Below, piece by piece: positions 26,256 to 37,062 of a stretch of 64,000 bases of DNA (position 1 is its first letter; every line of letters begins with the position of its first letter). The stretch lies in assembly GCA_026724425.1 (NCBI GenBank), contig JAIUCV010000001.1, forward strand, positions 878,001 to 942,000, written 5' to 3'. A model generated the notes under the pieces. The model was not told the DNA's origin, searched no databases, and saw nothing but the letters and a program-made list of their open reading frames with translations. The stretch is from Erythrophleum ivorense (taxonomy: Eukaryota > Streptophyta > Magnoliopsida > Fabales > Fabaceae). Both the position numbers and the translations under genes were made by a program.

Positions 26256-29200
26256 TTAAATTTTTACTCCGTTTTGCTCTTCTTTTAAGCGTAAAACAGC
26301 TGGTCTTTGGTCATTATTTCCAAAGTCCGTATCTTTAAGCAAAGGATGCTTCCCAGGAATCACCTTATGTGGTTTTAAGGGCACTGAATTGGTAGTAGCT
26401 GTGGTATGGCTGCTATTTCTAGAAGCAGGCACATCATGGTTATGTTTTCCCTCATACGTAGTAATGACAGCTTTAGGGTCTGTTGAAGCTCTCTCAACAT
26501 GCTTACGCACATTACATCCTGCACTAGTGCATTTGTAATAACTCCTGTTCACAGAAAATAAGCATTAAAAATAGCTTATCGAAGTTCATAACAAAATATA
26601 AAAATTCATTTGCAGGCAAGAAAATGATGGAAAAGAATGAATTAAACGTATAATGGGCAATATACATATATATAACATGAAGTAAAGCACGCATATCTTG
26701 GGAAAAGTAGCAAAAACAATTCCAATATAAAACCACTACCTTCAAGAAGGTAGCAGAACCAAGTTATATTTCCTGTTTATCTTTTTTGTTTTTGTGGGGA
26801 GGAAGGCCTTGACAATTAGGTCTTACCAACAGCCAAACCGTATTCAGTGGATGTTACATGATTAGAGAATGATACATAAATCCTAAATTTACGATCATCT
26901 AATGATAAAATTGAACAAACTTGTATCGTGGCGTAAACAGAATTTATCTGAATTATCTAAGACGCTGACTGGTATTGAGACCTGGAAAGCTAACTAATGC
27001 AAGCAGAAGCAGCACCAAAAGGTTAGAACAACTGCAATGTATGTATCCATGAATCGCATAGTCTCAGGTAAGAATATTCATAGAGTAAAACAGAGAAGAA
27101 AAAATATAAAACAATCTATGAGGATTATTTAATGTGCAATATTATCACCCAAGTGCTCTCCCTCTTTCTCTCATTTATCAATACACCAATCTGCTGAAAA
27201 GGAAAAGATTTCTTATTTCAATAATAGGAAATGACAAAAAGAAACTTATGATTGAATTAATGGGACTTTTAAGCTGAAATACAGACAGTATTTCGTGCAG
27301 AAAAATTCATCAGGGAAGGAGAAAATGGATTTGGTCCATATTATGATGAACACAAAATCAATTAGTGCAGCATAATAAATTCAATACTAGATGATAATTT
27401 CAAGGAACTATGGCATGCTCCTCATTTATGAGCTAATGTGCCTTGGTTTCCTATCATTGATTTTCATTTTGCAGTTCTTCTATACGGATCTGTTTGTCAC
27501 TTGATATGATTTCAACTCTGTGATTCATTACAAACATATTTTTCCAAGTTTACAACAAAACTAGAGGAGCACAGAAGAATAGATGAGGTGGTCACCTTGG
27601 ATAAGGATTTCCCTTAACTACTTTTTGCCCATACTTGCGCCACCTGTAGCCATCATCTAACAGATCAACTTCACTTCTTGTTTGCACAATGATTTTAGGT
27701 TCTGTAACAGTCTTGTGGGACAACGATACTTCAGAAGCTACAACCTCAGTGTTCCTGCAAAGCAGAACTTTAGCCTACATTTTGAAGAAAAAGAAAAATG
27801 CAGAGCTTTATGAAGAAGGATTCACAACATTGTAAAACTTGCCTCCTTTTTGGGTTTGGCTCACCATCATCTCCATCTTCTTCTGTAATATTTGCATCAA
27901 GTGCCTCCTCACTCTCACTTGATCCAGCTAACTGTCTGGGAGCCCCTTGATTGGAGGTATGGTCACCCTCGGGCATTGAGTGATCAGGCATGCCTTCACC
28001 AAACACGTTTGAATTTCCAACCCAACCCTGTGTATTTGACTCAGACTTAGCTTGAATTCTTTTATTTTCATTTGATTCACAATTATCTTTGGTAGCACGC
28101 CTACTTGGCTGAGGCACTTCGTGGTTATGCTGGCCTTTGTAGATAATTTCAGTTATGTGGCCATCAGGGGCACGCTCAACCTTTTTCTTTACAGGGCAAT
28201 TCAGATGTGTACACTTGTAGTAGCTCCGTGGATACTCGCTCCCCTTAACCTGCTTCTGCCCATACTTGCGCCAATTATAGCCATCATCTGCAGGTTTGTC
28301 AACGCCCAAGGAAGAAGGTTGATATTTCTTATCAGCATGAGAAATCTCTGATATTTCCAGTTGGGCACTTTTAGGTTCTGATACAGATGGTGCCACTTGC
28401 AGCTCTGAAGCTTCACTTGGAGAACAGGATGGCTGCAATGCCAATGGTTCGGCAGGAGCTGTTATAGCAGATGGGTGAAAATCAGCTTGCATGTGCATAT
28501 GTGATTGTGCTAGGACAGCTTGAGCTGTAACCTGTGCTAAAGCCTGTTGGTGGGACATCCCAAAGGGGCTCTGTATATATTGAAATGGAGAGACAATAAG
28601 AGGCTCATACAAATATATCCTCTGTCCTCAAGACATGATGATCACACTGATACATAATGATGAGAAAAATGCCCTGCGGCATGACCAATATATTTCGTCA
28701 TATTATGCATGATCCTGCACATATCCACTTATAATCCTATGCAGCTACATCTCAAGATCAAAAAAGCTATATTTTTAGTAGAGAAGGCCAAATTTTTTTA
28801 TGGAGAAGAGACATATCAGAAATAACGTTTTCCTTAATAAAATTAGCATGCATCATGAATAAGTAATATGCAGTAGGATAAAGCATAAATATTAGCTTAT
28901 TACTGTAAAACAGGTAACTCCTATTTTTGAGTTGCTTATTTAAATATATACTGAGAATTTTGCATTTCTTTCATTGCAAGTAATTAATCAATATAATTCT
29001 AATATCTAATATATTCTAATAAATTAATATATATAATATTAAAATAGAATATTAATCAAATTTGAATATAATTTATTAATTTTATTTGATTTTTTTTTGT
29101 GCATCCGGTCCTTTAGTTTTAGAAAGCCCCCCTTTTTGTTTTTTGGAAAGATTATCCTTGTCTTTGTTTATGTCTTGGATTGGAACAAATTACTATAATT

Positions 29201-31083
29201 CGTCCGCGCCTACGGATCAGTCGACATTTTTCACAAATTTTACGAACGGAGGCCCTTATTTTCATATTTGTCATTCCTTAACAGAATTCCGAACAATTTT
29301 GCAAAGAAATAGCCCGCTTGTTTCTCAAGAAGAGATGGGAAACATGCTCAATATCATTTGATTGAATAGTTGACCCAGCTCCTTGTTGTTTGAAGAAACC
29401 CTCCACTTCAATTGGTATTTTTTCACGAAAAGCAAACATGAGATAATAAATCCAGTCTTTCACTAAGATTTCGAATAGCTGTCCCGAATTCAAGTTGATT
29501 ATGTTTCGCCTCTTCCTCGGAGAAAGACGATCAAACAATTCCCAATCATGGTCCTTCTAATAGGCCATGAACTAGATCAGAATCATTCTCAACGAGTCCA
29601 TAAGAAGTGATCCCATTTTTTTCATCAGGTCCGGGTAGAGACCAAAGGTCTTGAGCGACCGATCCGGCAGAACAACTCAAAAGATAAAGAAGTATCGTTA
29701 ATTTCTTCATGCTCGTTCCAAGTTCGAAGTACCATTTGTACAAATAAGAATCCCCCTCGTTACATGATTTCTTCTTCATATAGATAGATATAGGATCAAA
29801 CATGGGTTTGATTCACACTCCATGTTCTGAGAAATATTTACCATCCGAAAAGAGGAAAAAACGGAGTCTTTGTCTAAAAAAATGCCTTGAGAAAGGGCAG
29901 ATGTATAGAACCTTTCAACGAGATAGTGCTTTTTCAACTCTCTCAAAATGGAATGTTATAACATACAAATTCCTGCCATAATTGTTACTTTTGATTTTCC
30001 TGTTGCCAATAAACTCAGACAAAATCATCACTACAGAGATTCAAGGTAATCCAACCCAATAAGAAGTCATTTCAGTATAATGTATCTAATAAATTTTTGA
30101 CAAGTTCTGATCTCACTTCTATCTCTTTTTAAAACTCGAAGAATATGATTCAAGGTATAAAGACAGAGTTCCAAGAAAAAATCGAATGCTTGACCTTTTC
30201 AGTTACCAACTACAATGTCAAAGATACAATTCCTTCAATAGTATTAAAGACTTCTCTGATTGGTTTCTTTCTAGATCTTAAAATTGCACTTCACGCCAGA
30301 GAAGAATATTAATCAAGCCATTGAAACTGACCAGACCAACTGAATGAGCTGGAAATCAGCTACTTGAATCCATATACCAAATGGTAGCTACTACCTAACA
30401 AGTAATATGCAATTTCACGCACCATCCACCTTTCAGACAAAAACAAGACACTAACCCATCCTAAAAAGCTGATGATATTCCATTCTTTCAAAATTTCAAA
30501 GCTTTATAATATCTGTTAAAGCATAAACTTCAATGAACCAACATTTAAGGCAAATGTACTGGTCAAGTTCACTTGCACTATTTCCATAAATCCTAAAGCA
30601 ACAAGGCAAGCGAAATAAATCGCAAGTACAAAGTTAAATTTCTTCAATTACCTGCGGCGAAAAGAAGCCCGGAGAATTAAGCAACCCAGAAGGGCTTAGC
30701 CCGGGTGGGATTGTAAACAATGGGGAACGAGCAATCACCAAATTCATGGGCCTACTATGCTTGAACCCTAAATTCTTCTTCGCTCCATCCTCAGAAGCCG
30801 CTTCTTTGGAGGAATTGTCGGTGGAATTATCAGCAAACAAGCTAGGCCTGACGCCGAGAGCTAGGGGAGAAGCCATAGCTCCAGCGAGCAACTGAGAGAA
30901 AGAGCGGCAATCGGAGTCAGGGTAGTTGTCGGTGAAGAAGCTGGACACGAGAGTCAAGGGGCCAGGGCTTACACCGGGTCCCCCGGTGAAGAAGGCCTCC
31001 ATGGAAGGTCGGGGCGGAAGAGTGATGGTCGGACGAGGCGGAGGCGGCGGTGCCGTGAGGGACTGACCGTTCTTGGTTGGCAT
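26256..31083 (-). CDS. Group I WRKY transcription factor, WRKY3/WRKY4 clade
   Basis: Four exons, 31083-30652, 28570-27843, 27754-27596 and 26544-26256, join in frame to about 535 residues. The N-terminus has the clade's LPPRP, FSPGPL-like and [11 protein letters not shown] blocks, followed by the Ser-Pro-rich VPPGLSPS-like region and [13 protein letters not shown]. Two WRKY domains follow, WRKYGQK at about 244-250 and 425-431. Their zinc ligands are C-X4-C-X22-HNH and C-X4-C-X23-HNH. The acidic stretch before NPKRR and the RLKEEQ motif near the C-terminus also fit. The intron inside the second domain after YPR is the usual R-type site. Such proteins bind W-box DNA (TTGAC) in the nucleus and act in defence and senescence. 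Intron 2 appears to use a GC donor (AG|GCAAGT); intron 1 contains inserted plastid DNA. Confidence 0.95.
29152..29265 (-). pseudogene. rpl36: Complete plastid rpl36 reading frame in nuclear DNA
   Basis: An ATG to TAA frame of 37 codons reads [16 protein letters not shown] and ends HKQRQG, which is plastid ribosomal protein bL36 in full, with its Cys-X2-Cys zinc-ribbon half intact. It has no disabling change. It keeps plastid flanks and has no visible nuclear promoter or transit peptide, and it lies inside a WRKY intron on the same strand as that gene. It is therefore almost surely a non-functional copy, intact because it is short or recent. Confidence 0.93.
29283..29560 (-). pseudogene. ycf2: ycf2 fragment, N-terminal part
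   Basis: The minus strand reads [13 protein letters not shown], then [20 protein letters not shown] and [20 protein letters not shown], a stretch from the first few hundred residues of plastid Ycf2. About 90 codons are open. The fragment joins rpl36 flanking DNA on one side and a distant part of ycf2 on the other. Confidence 0.92.
29557..29800 (-). pseudogene. ycf2: ycf2 fragment, C-terminal third
   Basis: The minus strand reads [20 protein letters not shown], then [20 protein letters not shown] and [12 protein letters not shown], a stretch from the last third of Ycf2. The junction with the N-terminal fragment lies at GAAGGACC, where both sources can supply the bases, so it was probably joined through short microhomology. 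Confidence 0.92.
29801..29955 (+). pseudogene. ycf2: ycf2 fragment, middle part, inverted
   Basis: The plus strand reads [20 protein letters not shown] and then [14 protein letters not shown], which is the middle of Ycf2. It is inverted relative to the neighbouring ycf2 pieces. Plastid homology stops after KWN, marking the insertion edge. Confidence 0.88.
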
Positions 31084-32585
31084 TGATGGATAAGAGCAGA
31101 AGCAAGGAAGGATGGAGGCAACTGCCGTGGGTGCTGTGAATCTGGCTAACTGTAAAGTGCTTTGTCGGGTAATCGCGCAATTGATGATGGTTTCGTGCTA
31201 TCTTCAAACTCAGTGGAAAGTCCACGCCGTAGAAACTCGTATGAAATTGATTTTACTTTTGGTTATTATTCTCTGATTTTATTTTAATTAAATTTCTTCT
31301 TGAAAGGATTTTAAAAGTATAACTTCCCTCATCAACACAGCACATTAGAGATTAAAACATTTTGGTGACTGGCATTGTTGTTAGAGTGATTTTTTTTTTT
31401 TGAGAAATTGTATGTAATATTTATTATATTTTTATAATTATTATTTAATAATATTTATTTATATTTATTTTTTATATTATCTAATCAAATGACTTGAGAA
31501 TATTTCTTTTAATATAAATAAAATCAAATTATTTGTGTAAGATATTTTTTTTGCCTCCATTAACTCAAGTAATTCTTTGATTTTTTTTATTTCTTTCACT
31601 GATCTTGTTATTTCTTATGTTTTTAAAAATTAAATTGAGTATTAAATTAGTAGAAGGAATACTTTGTCCAAAAAAATTAAAATGTATGTTGGATTGCTTT
31701 CTTTGTTGTTTTTAATTAAAAAATCTTCTAATTTAATTTTTTATTTAGAAATATTTAAAAACATTAGCATGCGTTAGATTGCATGTTAAGCAACTAGTTT
31801 GTTTTACGAAGATCAAATTGTCATCAAAGAAATTTATATTTTTCATATTACATTATTTAATAATTATTATGATAATATTTTCAATAAAAATATCTTTAAT
31901 ACAATAAATTGAAGGACAATGCATTTATTAATTACTATTTTTCATCAAGAATAATAATGTAATTTTTTTCAAAAATTTTAAAGAACAAAATCTAAAGAGT
32001 TGATGATTTAAAAAATTACAATTGAGATTCTAAATTAAAGATATTTATGTTAACAAATTTTAAATTTTAAAATTATTCATCCAATGATTAAAAATTTTAA
32101 CTTAAAATTTGAACTATAATTTTTAATATAATTTAAATTTTTATCTTTAGACCTATAAAAATCATTTTAAATGTTAAAATATTTTAATATGAATATTTTT
32201 AATTAAAAATATTAATAATAATAATAATCCAAATTCATTAAATCCTTACACTTTTGTCGGAGGAAAGTACTACTTCCCCCTCTTTCTCTTTGTCTGTATA
32301 TGTATATTAATTTATTTATAAAAAAAATAAAAGAGAAGTGTGTTGTGATTTTGGGAGTGATGTGTAAGTTACAAGAGTATTAATTAACAAAAATTATAAT
32401 AAAGCATTTTAAGTTAAAGATATTGAAAGATTTTAAATTTTTTAAAAAATTAAGAATTAATATTTTAAATTATATAAAAAAATTATAATTGGAAATCTTA
32501 AATTAAAATTTTTAATTTTTTGAAATAATTTTAAAATTAATTTTTGTTAATAATATTATACCGAATTGATTATTAGGCAATTCTC
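31084..32585. other. WRKY promoter side and AT-rich spacer
   Basis: The first 150 bases are the likely 5' UTR and core promoter of the WRKY gene. The rest is AT-rich. Bases 31400-31500 resemble the stretch near 7260, and 32395-32560 resembles, in inverted form, 63290-63460; these look like old dispersed repeats. I saw no gene. Confidence 0.5.
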
Positions 32586-32776
32586 TAAGGCCTTGTTTGG
32601 TTTGCGAGAAAATCCAACCTAAGAATAGGAGAGGGAATGGGATCACTAAAAAAGTCTGTTTGGTTTGCGAGAACAAACACTCCGTAGGCGAGCTAGCTCC
32701 CACAAACTTAGAAATTTCTTATCCTTCACTTTGTCCAGGAAGAGAGCTCTGTCGGGCTGAGAAATGAAAAAGGTAG

Positions 32777-33015
32777 ACCATCTTGCCCTTCTCAGGTTAG
32801 CGAGGTCCTGTCTGCGTCTACCCCGCTCGTTAGGGACGTCCGCATAAACCTCCGTAACAGAGGTCTCCCCCACTACCGTTTGCCAGCGATCGCTCACCAT
32901 CTTGCCCTTCTCAAATTAGCGAGGTCCTGTCTGCGTCTACCCCACTCATTAGGGATGTCCGCATAAACCTCCGTATCAGAGGTCGCACCCACTGCCGTTT
33001 ACCGGCAATCGCTCA
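32777..33015. repeat. Two tandem copies of a 119-bp GC-richer unit
   Basis: Units 32777-32895 and 32896-33015 share ACCATCTTGCCCTTCTCA, then GCGAGGTCCTGTCTGCGTCT and CCGCATAAACCTCCGTA, with about a dozen substitutions. They lie just inside the left end of the Harbinger element. Subterminal repeats of this kind often hold transposase binding sites, which is an inference here. Confidence 0.9.
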
Positions 33016-35828
33016 TCCTTTGGCCATCATCCACTGAACCTCGCAACAAAGAAGAGATCGAAGGAGTTCAGCGTGCACTGTACAACAAGATAAATGTAAG
33101 ATTTCATCCTTCCTCTTCCTCAACCTTGGTGCTTATGTTGGGTTGTAGTTGGTGCCCAATTTTTTGTTGATCTGTAACATGCGAGTTTGATACTGCGAAA
33201 GCCTTTTGAATGATCTGTAGCTTTAATTCAATATAATATCTGCAAATGCTCTGTATTTCTACTATATCGTTTTGGTCAATGTAAAACCTGAAATCTTCAA
33301 GCTTTGTACTGCAACAACATTCGAGTTTGATACACTATAAGATCTTGCTTTTGTTCTTCCAATCTTCAAGCCTTATACTGTAATAACAAAAAAATTATTA
33401 GAACTCTTAAATGTTTTTGGCATTTCAGATTCATCAGCTTTGTGCTGCAACTATTGCTTTTTTTTTCCTCTCGGTTGAAACTATTGAATGTCAAAAGTAT
33501 ATGAAACTTGGAGTTGGATTGGTTAAAGTTATGAAAATGGTACTGACGAAGAAGGTAATGTCCAGAATACTATAGTTTATAAGTTAGAAAAAAAGAGGAA
33601 AAATCTTTAAAATTAAAAGAATAACTAATAATACTATTTGCTTTTTTATTTTTTAACCTTGAAAATCTATTTCAATTTTAAATTATGTGCTTTCCCAAAA
33701 AACTTAGGAAGGTGGCTAAAAGAAAAGTGTAGGCAAGTTCATAAAATCAGAATAAAAATTAGCAAACTCTCTTTCCTTGGGTGATCTTTATGTTAATTGC
33801 TATTTAAATTCCTTCCTTAAACATATAGAATTCTAGAGATAACTTTTACTATTTAGTTATGATATGATTTATCAATTACCTCAGTTTACATGTCCTAGCT
33901 AGCAAGGTAGAAATTATAGGTTATGAAAGGATTCCTAGTTACCTAGTAGTAGCAAGTTAGGGCAATTCGTAAGATATAATAATAAGGAACTAGCTAAGTT
34001 AAAAAAAAATTGTAGGATATATATATATATATATATGGATATAACTTCAAAGATTAGATAAAAGTTCTATTTAAGAATAAAAATTCCTTACACTTAATGG
34101 ATACTCAAAAAATTTGTCCAGAGGTACGAAGTTAATTCACCTTCAAATTCTTCAAAAATTGTCACTTTTTCACCAAAACATCTTTTACCCATATAGGTGT
34201 TAACAGAGACAAATAATCTCACAGTCTTTCAATATTAACAAGAGCAAATTCTTGAAAACTAGATTACCAAAAAAAAAATGCATTAGGAGAAATGTACTAA
34301 CAATAAAATTTCTTAAATTACTAAGGGCCTAGATGGTACAATTATAATATATTAATGAGACTTATTTTTAACTCCTGTCATAACTATTTGCAATGCATAA
34401 TTTGGACTTGATAAAGGCACTAGGACAATTATCAAAAGGTCAAGGAATTTGGATAGTCTCATACCATTGATTATACCCAGTATTCAAAATTAGGACTCTA
34501 ACCATTTATAATTTATTAAAATTCAAGCCTAAACTTCCCCCTTCAACTCCTATCACTTTAGGAACAATATCAAACTTTAAATCATTTCCAAATTCTAGCC
34601 TTAACAGCCCTTGACCCAAAGCATAGCAAGGAGTATAAAAATTTTGCATATGATAGTCCAAATTGCATTTTTAGACTCCATTTTTGAAGTTAAGCCCTAC
34701 CAAACTGTCATGTTTTAAAGCTAAAAATTTGCCTCCTTTTTTAACTACTAACAATCAATTTGGATCATAAAAATTCATAACAAATTTACCTAAAATAGCC
34801 TCAAACTTTACCACACCAGTGGTAGTGAATTTAATAGCAAAAGAATTTTGAGTGTACAATTGGTTAGTCAATTGACATCCCTTCATACCTTAGAGCACCC
34901 AAGGTTTTTCTTACGAATCATATGAACCTAAATTAATTGGTCAGTCAATGAAAATGAACACTCAAGTCCCATTTTCAACCATATATATTATGAATTCATA
35001 ATGTATCACTTCACTAAATTTTGTACCAAGATTAGTTCCTTGAATATATGTATTCAACTATATACATCATTCAAAAGAGTTATTAGGTAAAGCTATCTCT
35101 ATTTACAATAAAACATACATATAACTTGACTAAAATTTTCCTTAATTGAGAATTCCAATTTAAAATAACATGCAATAGGTTTGAACAAAATAGAATTTAC
35201 CTTACTTCAACTTCCTAATTCCATTCTTTCCTAAAGACACCACATATATGTGCTGTTAGCTAAAAATTATCTTTAATTCAGATATTAACAGTATCAAAAT
35301 GTAGAGGATGATGAATGAAATAAGATCCATGAAATTACCATAGTCTGATAACCATGAATCACCATGCATGCAAAGCTAAAACTTAAACCACTATAGAAGT
35401 AGTTTTTTGTGCTTCTTTTCTATTGTTCGGTCCCAAAATGCTAAAGGTAATGTAATGCCATTGATTTTTTAAATTAATAAGTGTATTAAGAATGAGTAAG
35501 TAGCATTGGCTTATTGACCAATTATTAGTGGGCTTTTAATGTTTGCATTTTCTCTCCCTTCTTCTCTTCTTAATTTATCATACTTTACTCTTATTTTAAT
35601 TAGTCACATTGATTGGGGTGTTATAGAAAGACACAGATTTGTTATATAACTAAAGAAAAATTTTAAAAAAGGTAATGTAGAATAATTTAACATCTATAAC
35701 TCCCAAATATCTCAACATTTATTAAAGTAGTTTGCCCTTCACACCATGAATACTATGCTTATCTAATCTTTTGCCATGTTCACTGATGAGTTATATTATT
35801 CGTATGATTTAATTTGATTTTTACCACA

Positions 35829-36760
35829 GTTATGGCATACTTGAAAAGAGAAGTGATCCTTGGATTGTTGATATGGTGGTTGAATGTTGTTCATGCAATA
35901 TATAAATTTCATTTGAGCATGGGTCTTTTGTTTACTCAGCATGGGAGGTGTATTAGTAATAAGTCGTACACTATAAGCTTCTATGTTAAGAGAGAACAAC
36001 TTATGAAAATGATTTACCGTGATGACACTACTTGTTATGACCAACTTAGGATGAATAGGTAGACCTTTGATCGACTATATTCTATGCTATATAATATAGG
36101 AAGATTGAAATCTACCAAAAATATGTTAGTTAATAAGCAAGTAGTGATGTTTTTACACATACTTGTGCATCACGTAAAGAATAGAGTCATTAGACAACGT
36201 TTTGGAAGATCAGGGGAAATAGTTAGTAGGTATTTCAACATGGTGTTAATTGTTATACTATGTCTACAAGGCATGCTATTTAAAACGCCAGAGCCTATTC
36301 CTAAAAATTCACCTGATGAAAGATGGAAATGGTTCAAGGTAATAAAATCTCTCATTTTTAAATAATGGACACTAGGTATGGTTTTTTTAGCAAACCTGTT
36401 AATTGTTCTCTTTTTTTTTTTAATTGTCTTGGTACACTAGCTGGAACGCATATAAGGATAAAAGTGCCAATTGAAGCTAAACCAAGGTACCGTAATAGGA
36501 AATGGGAGATAACAAAAAATGTCTTGGGAGTTTGTTCACCTTATTTACAATTTATATATGTCTTGCCTGGGTGGGAAGGGTCTGCAGCCGATGGAAGGAT
36601 ATTATGTAATACAATTAGTAGGAGGAATGGGTTGAAAGTATCTCAAGGTGAGCAACTCAACCATATTTTTCATGCATAACATTGTCATTTACTATATCTA
36701 TATGTTTATGCTTATGCTTTTATCACTAAAAAATAAAATTATATTTTTTAGGGCACTACT
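35829..36760 (+). pseudogene. PIF/Harbinger (HARBI1-like) transposase, broken
   Basis: The frame reads YDQLRMNR, an in-frame TAG at about 36060, then TFDRLYSML, HILVHHVKNRVIRQRFGRSG and SPDERWKWFK. After a GT donor near 36339 the next exon reads NCLGTLAGTHIRIKVP, then NVLGVCSPYLQFIYVLPGWE and GSAADGRIL. These blocks are typical of the family. Four lesions are visible: the stop, an intron acceptor whose AG is lost (TTTTAATTG before CLGT), Ala in place of the first catalytic Asp (LAG instead of LDG), and loss of everything after GHYY at about 36760. It cannot be an active nuclease. Confidence 0.9.
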
Positions 36761-36840
36761 CTTGCCGGTCTCCCAACGGCACCCATCCACCCTCATCCCC
36801 TCTTGTGTTGTAAGGCATAATCATGTCAAGTCAATGCAAG

Positions 36841-37062
36841 TGAGTTCGGATTGCCTACTATTCTCATCAGTGCTCAGCACCTGCTTCACATTGAAACGAC
36901 GCCGTTTTGCTACTCTAAATCCTGACCATTCGTGGCATCGATGCTTCACCATGCGACACGCATCCTCATTAATCCAAACGATGCCGTTTTGTTTAGCTGA
37001 TCCTGGTGCGATCTCTAGCATCCATTGCGTGCAATTGTGGCCGTCGGTTCATTATCATTAGA
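36841..37062 (+). repeat. Left terminal inverted repeat of the Mutator-like element
   Basis: Shared with the reverse complement of 42912-43138, including TCTCATCAGTGCTCAGC, GCTTCACCATGCGACA, CATCCTCATTAATCCAAA and GTCGGTTCATTAT. I estimate identity by eye at roughly 85 percent, so the element is old. This arm is fairly rich in CpG. Confidence 0.9.

Larger units (their letters stand above)
29095..29955. mobile_element. Mosaic of plastid DNA (NUPT) in WRKY intron 1
   Basis: About 860 bases are plastid sequence made of four pieces: rpl36 with flanks (29095-29282), an N-terminal part of ycf2 (29283-29560), a late part of ycf2 (29557-29800) and a middle part of ycf2 (29801-29955). The first three code on the minus strand and the last on the plus strand. 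The pieces are far apart in a plastid genome, so they were joined during or before insertion. It is spliced out with the intron. Confidence 0.93.
32589..36760 (+). mobile_element. PIF/Harbinger transposon, 3' end missing
   Basis: The left end GGCCTTGTTTGGTTTGCGAG is preceded by TAA, as expected for this superfamily, and matches the ends of the MITE at 51370-51889. A PIF/Harbinger transposase lies at 35829-36760 in the same orientation. No matching right end is found: the coding sequence stops within the codons after 36752, about 80 bases before the inverted repeat of a Mutator-like element. The stretch between 33100 and 35750 is AT-rich and I see no second gene in it. Confidence 0.7.

Noticed and set aside
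28121..28416. Open frames overlapping WRKY exon 2 on the + strand and in another minus frame
   Set aside because: They are shadows of the WRKY coding sequence; only the frame with both WRKY domains and clean splice sites is supported.
29086..29361. A 91-codon + strand frame in WRKY intron 1
   Set aside because: It is the reverse strand of the plastid rpl36 and ycf2 insert.
30917..31225. A 102-codon frame overlapping the start of the WRKY gene, possible upstream ORF
   Set aside because: Its first codon is GTG, not ATG, and it has no recognisable content.
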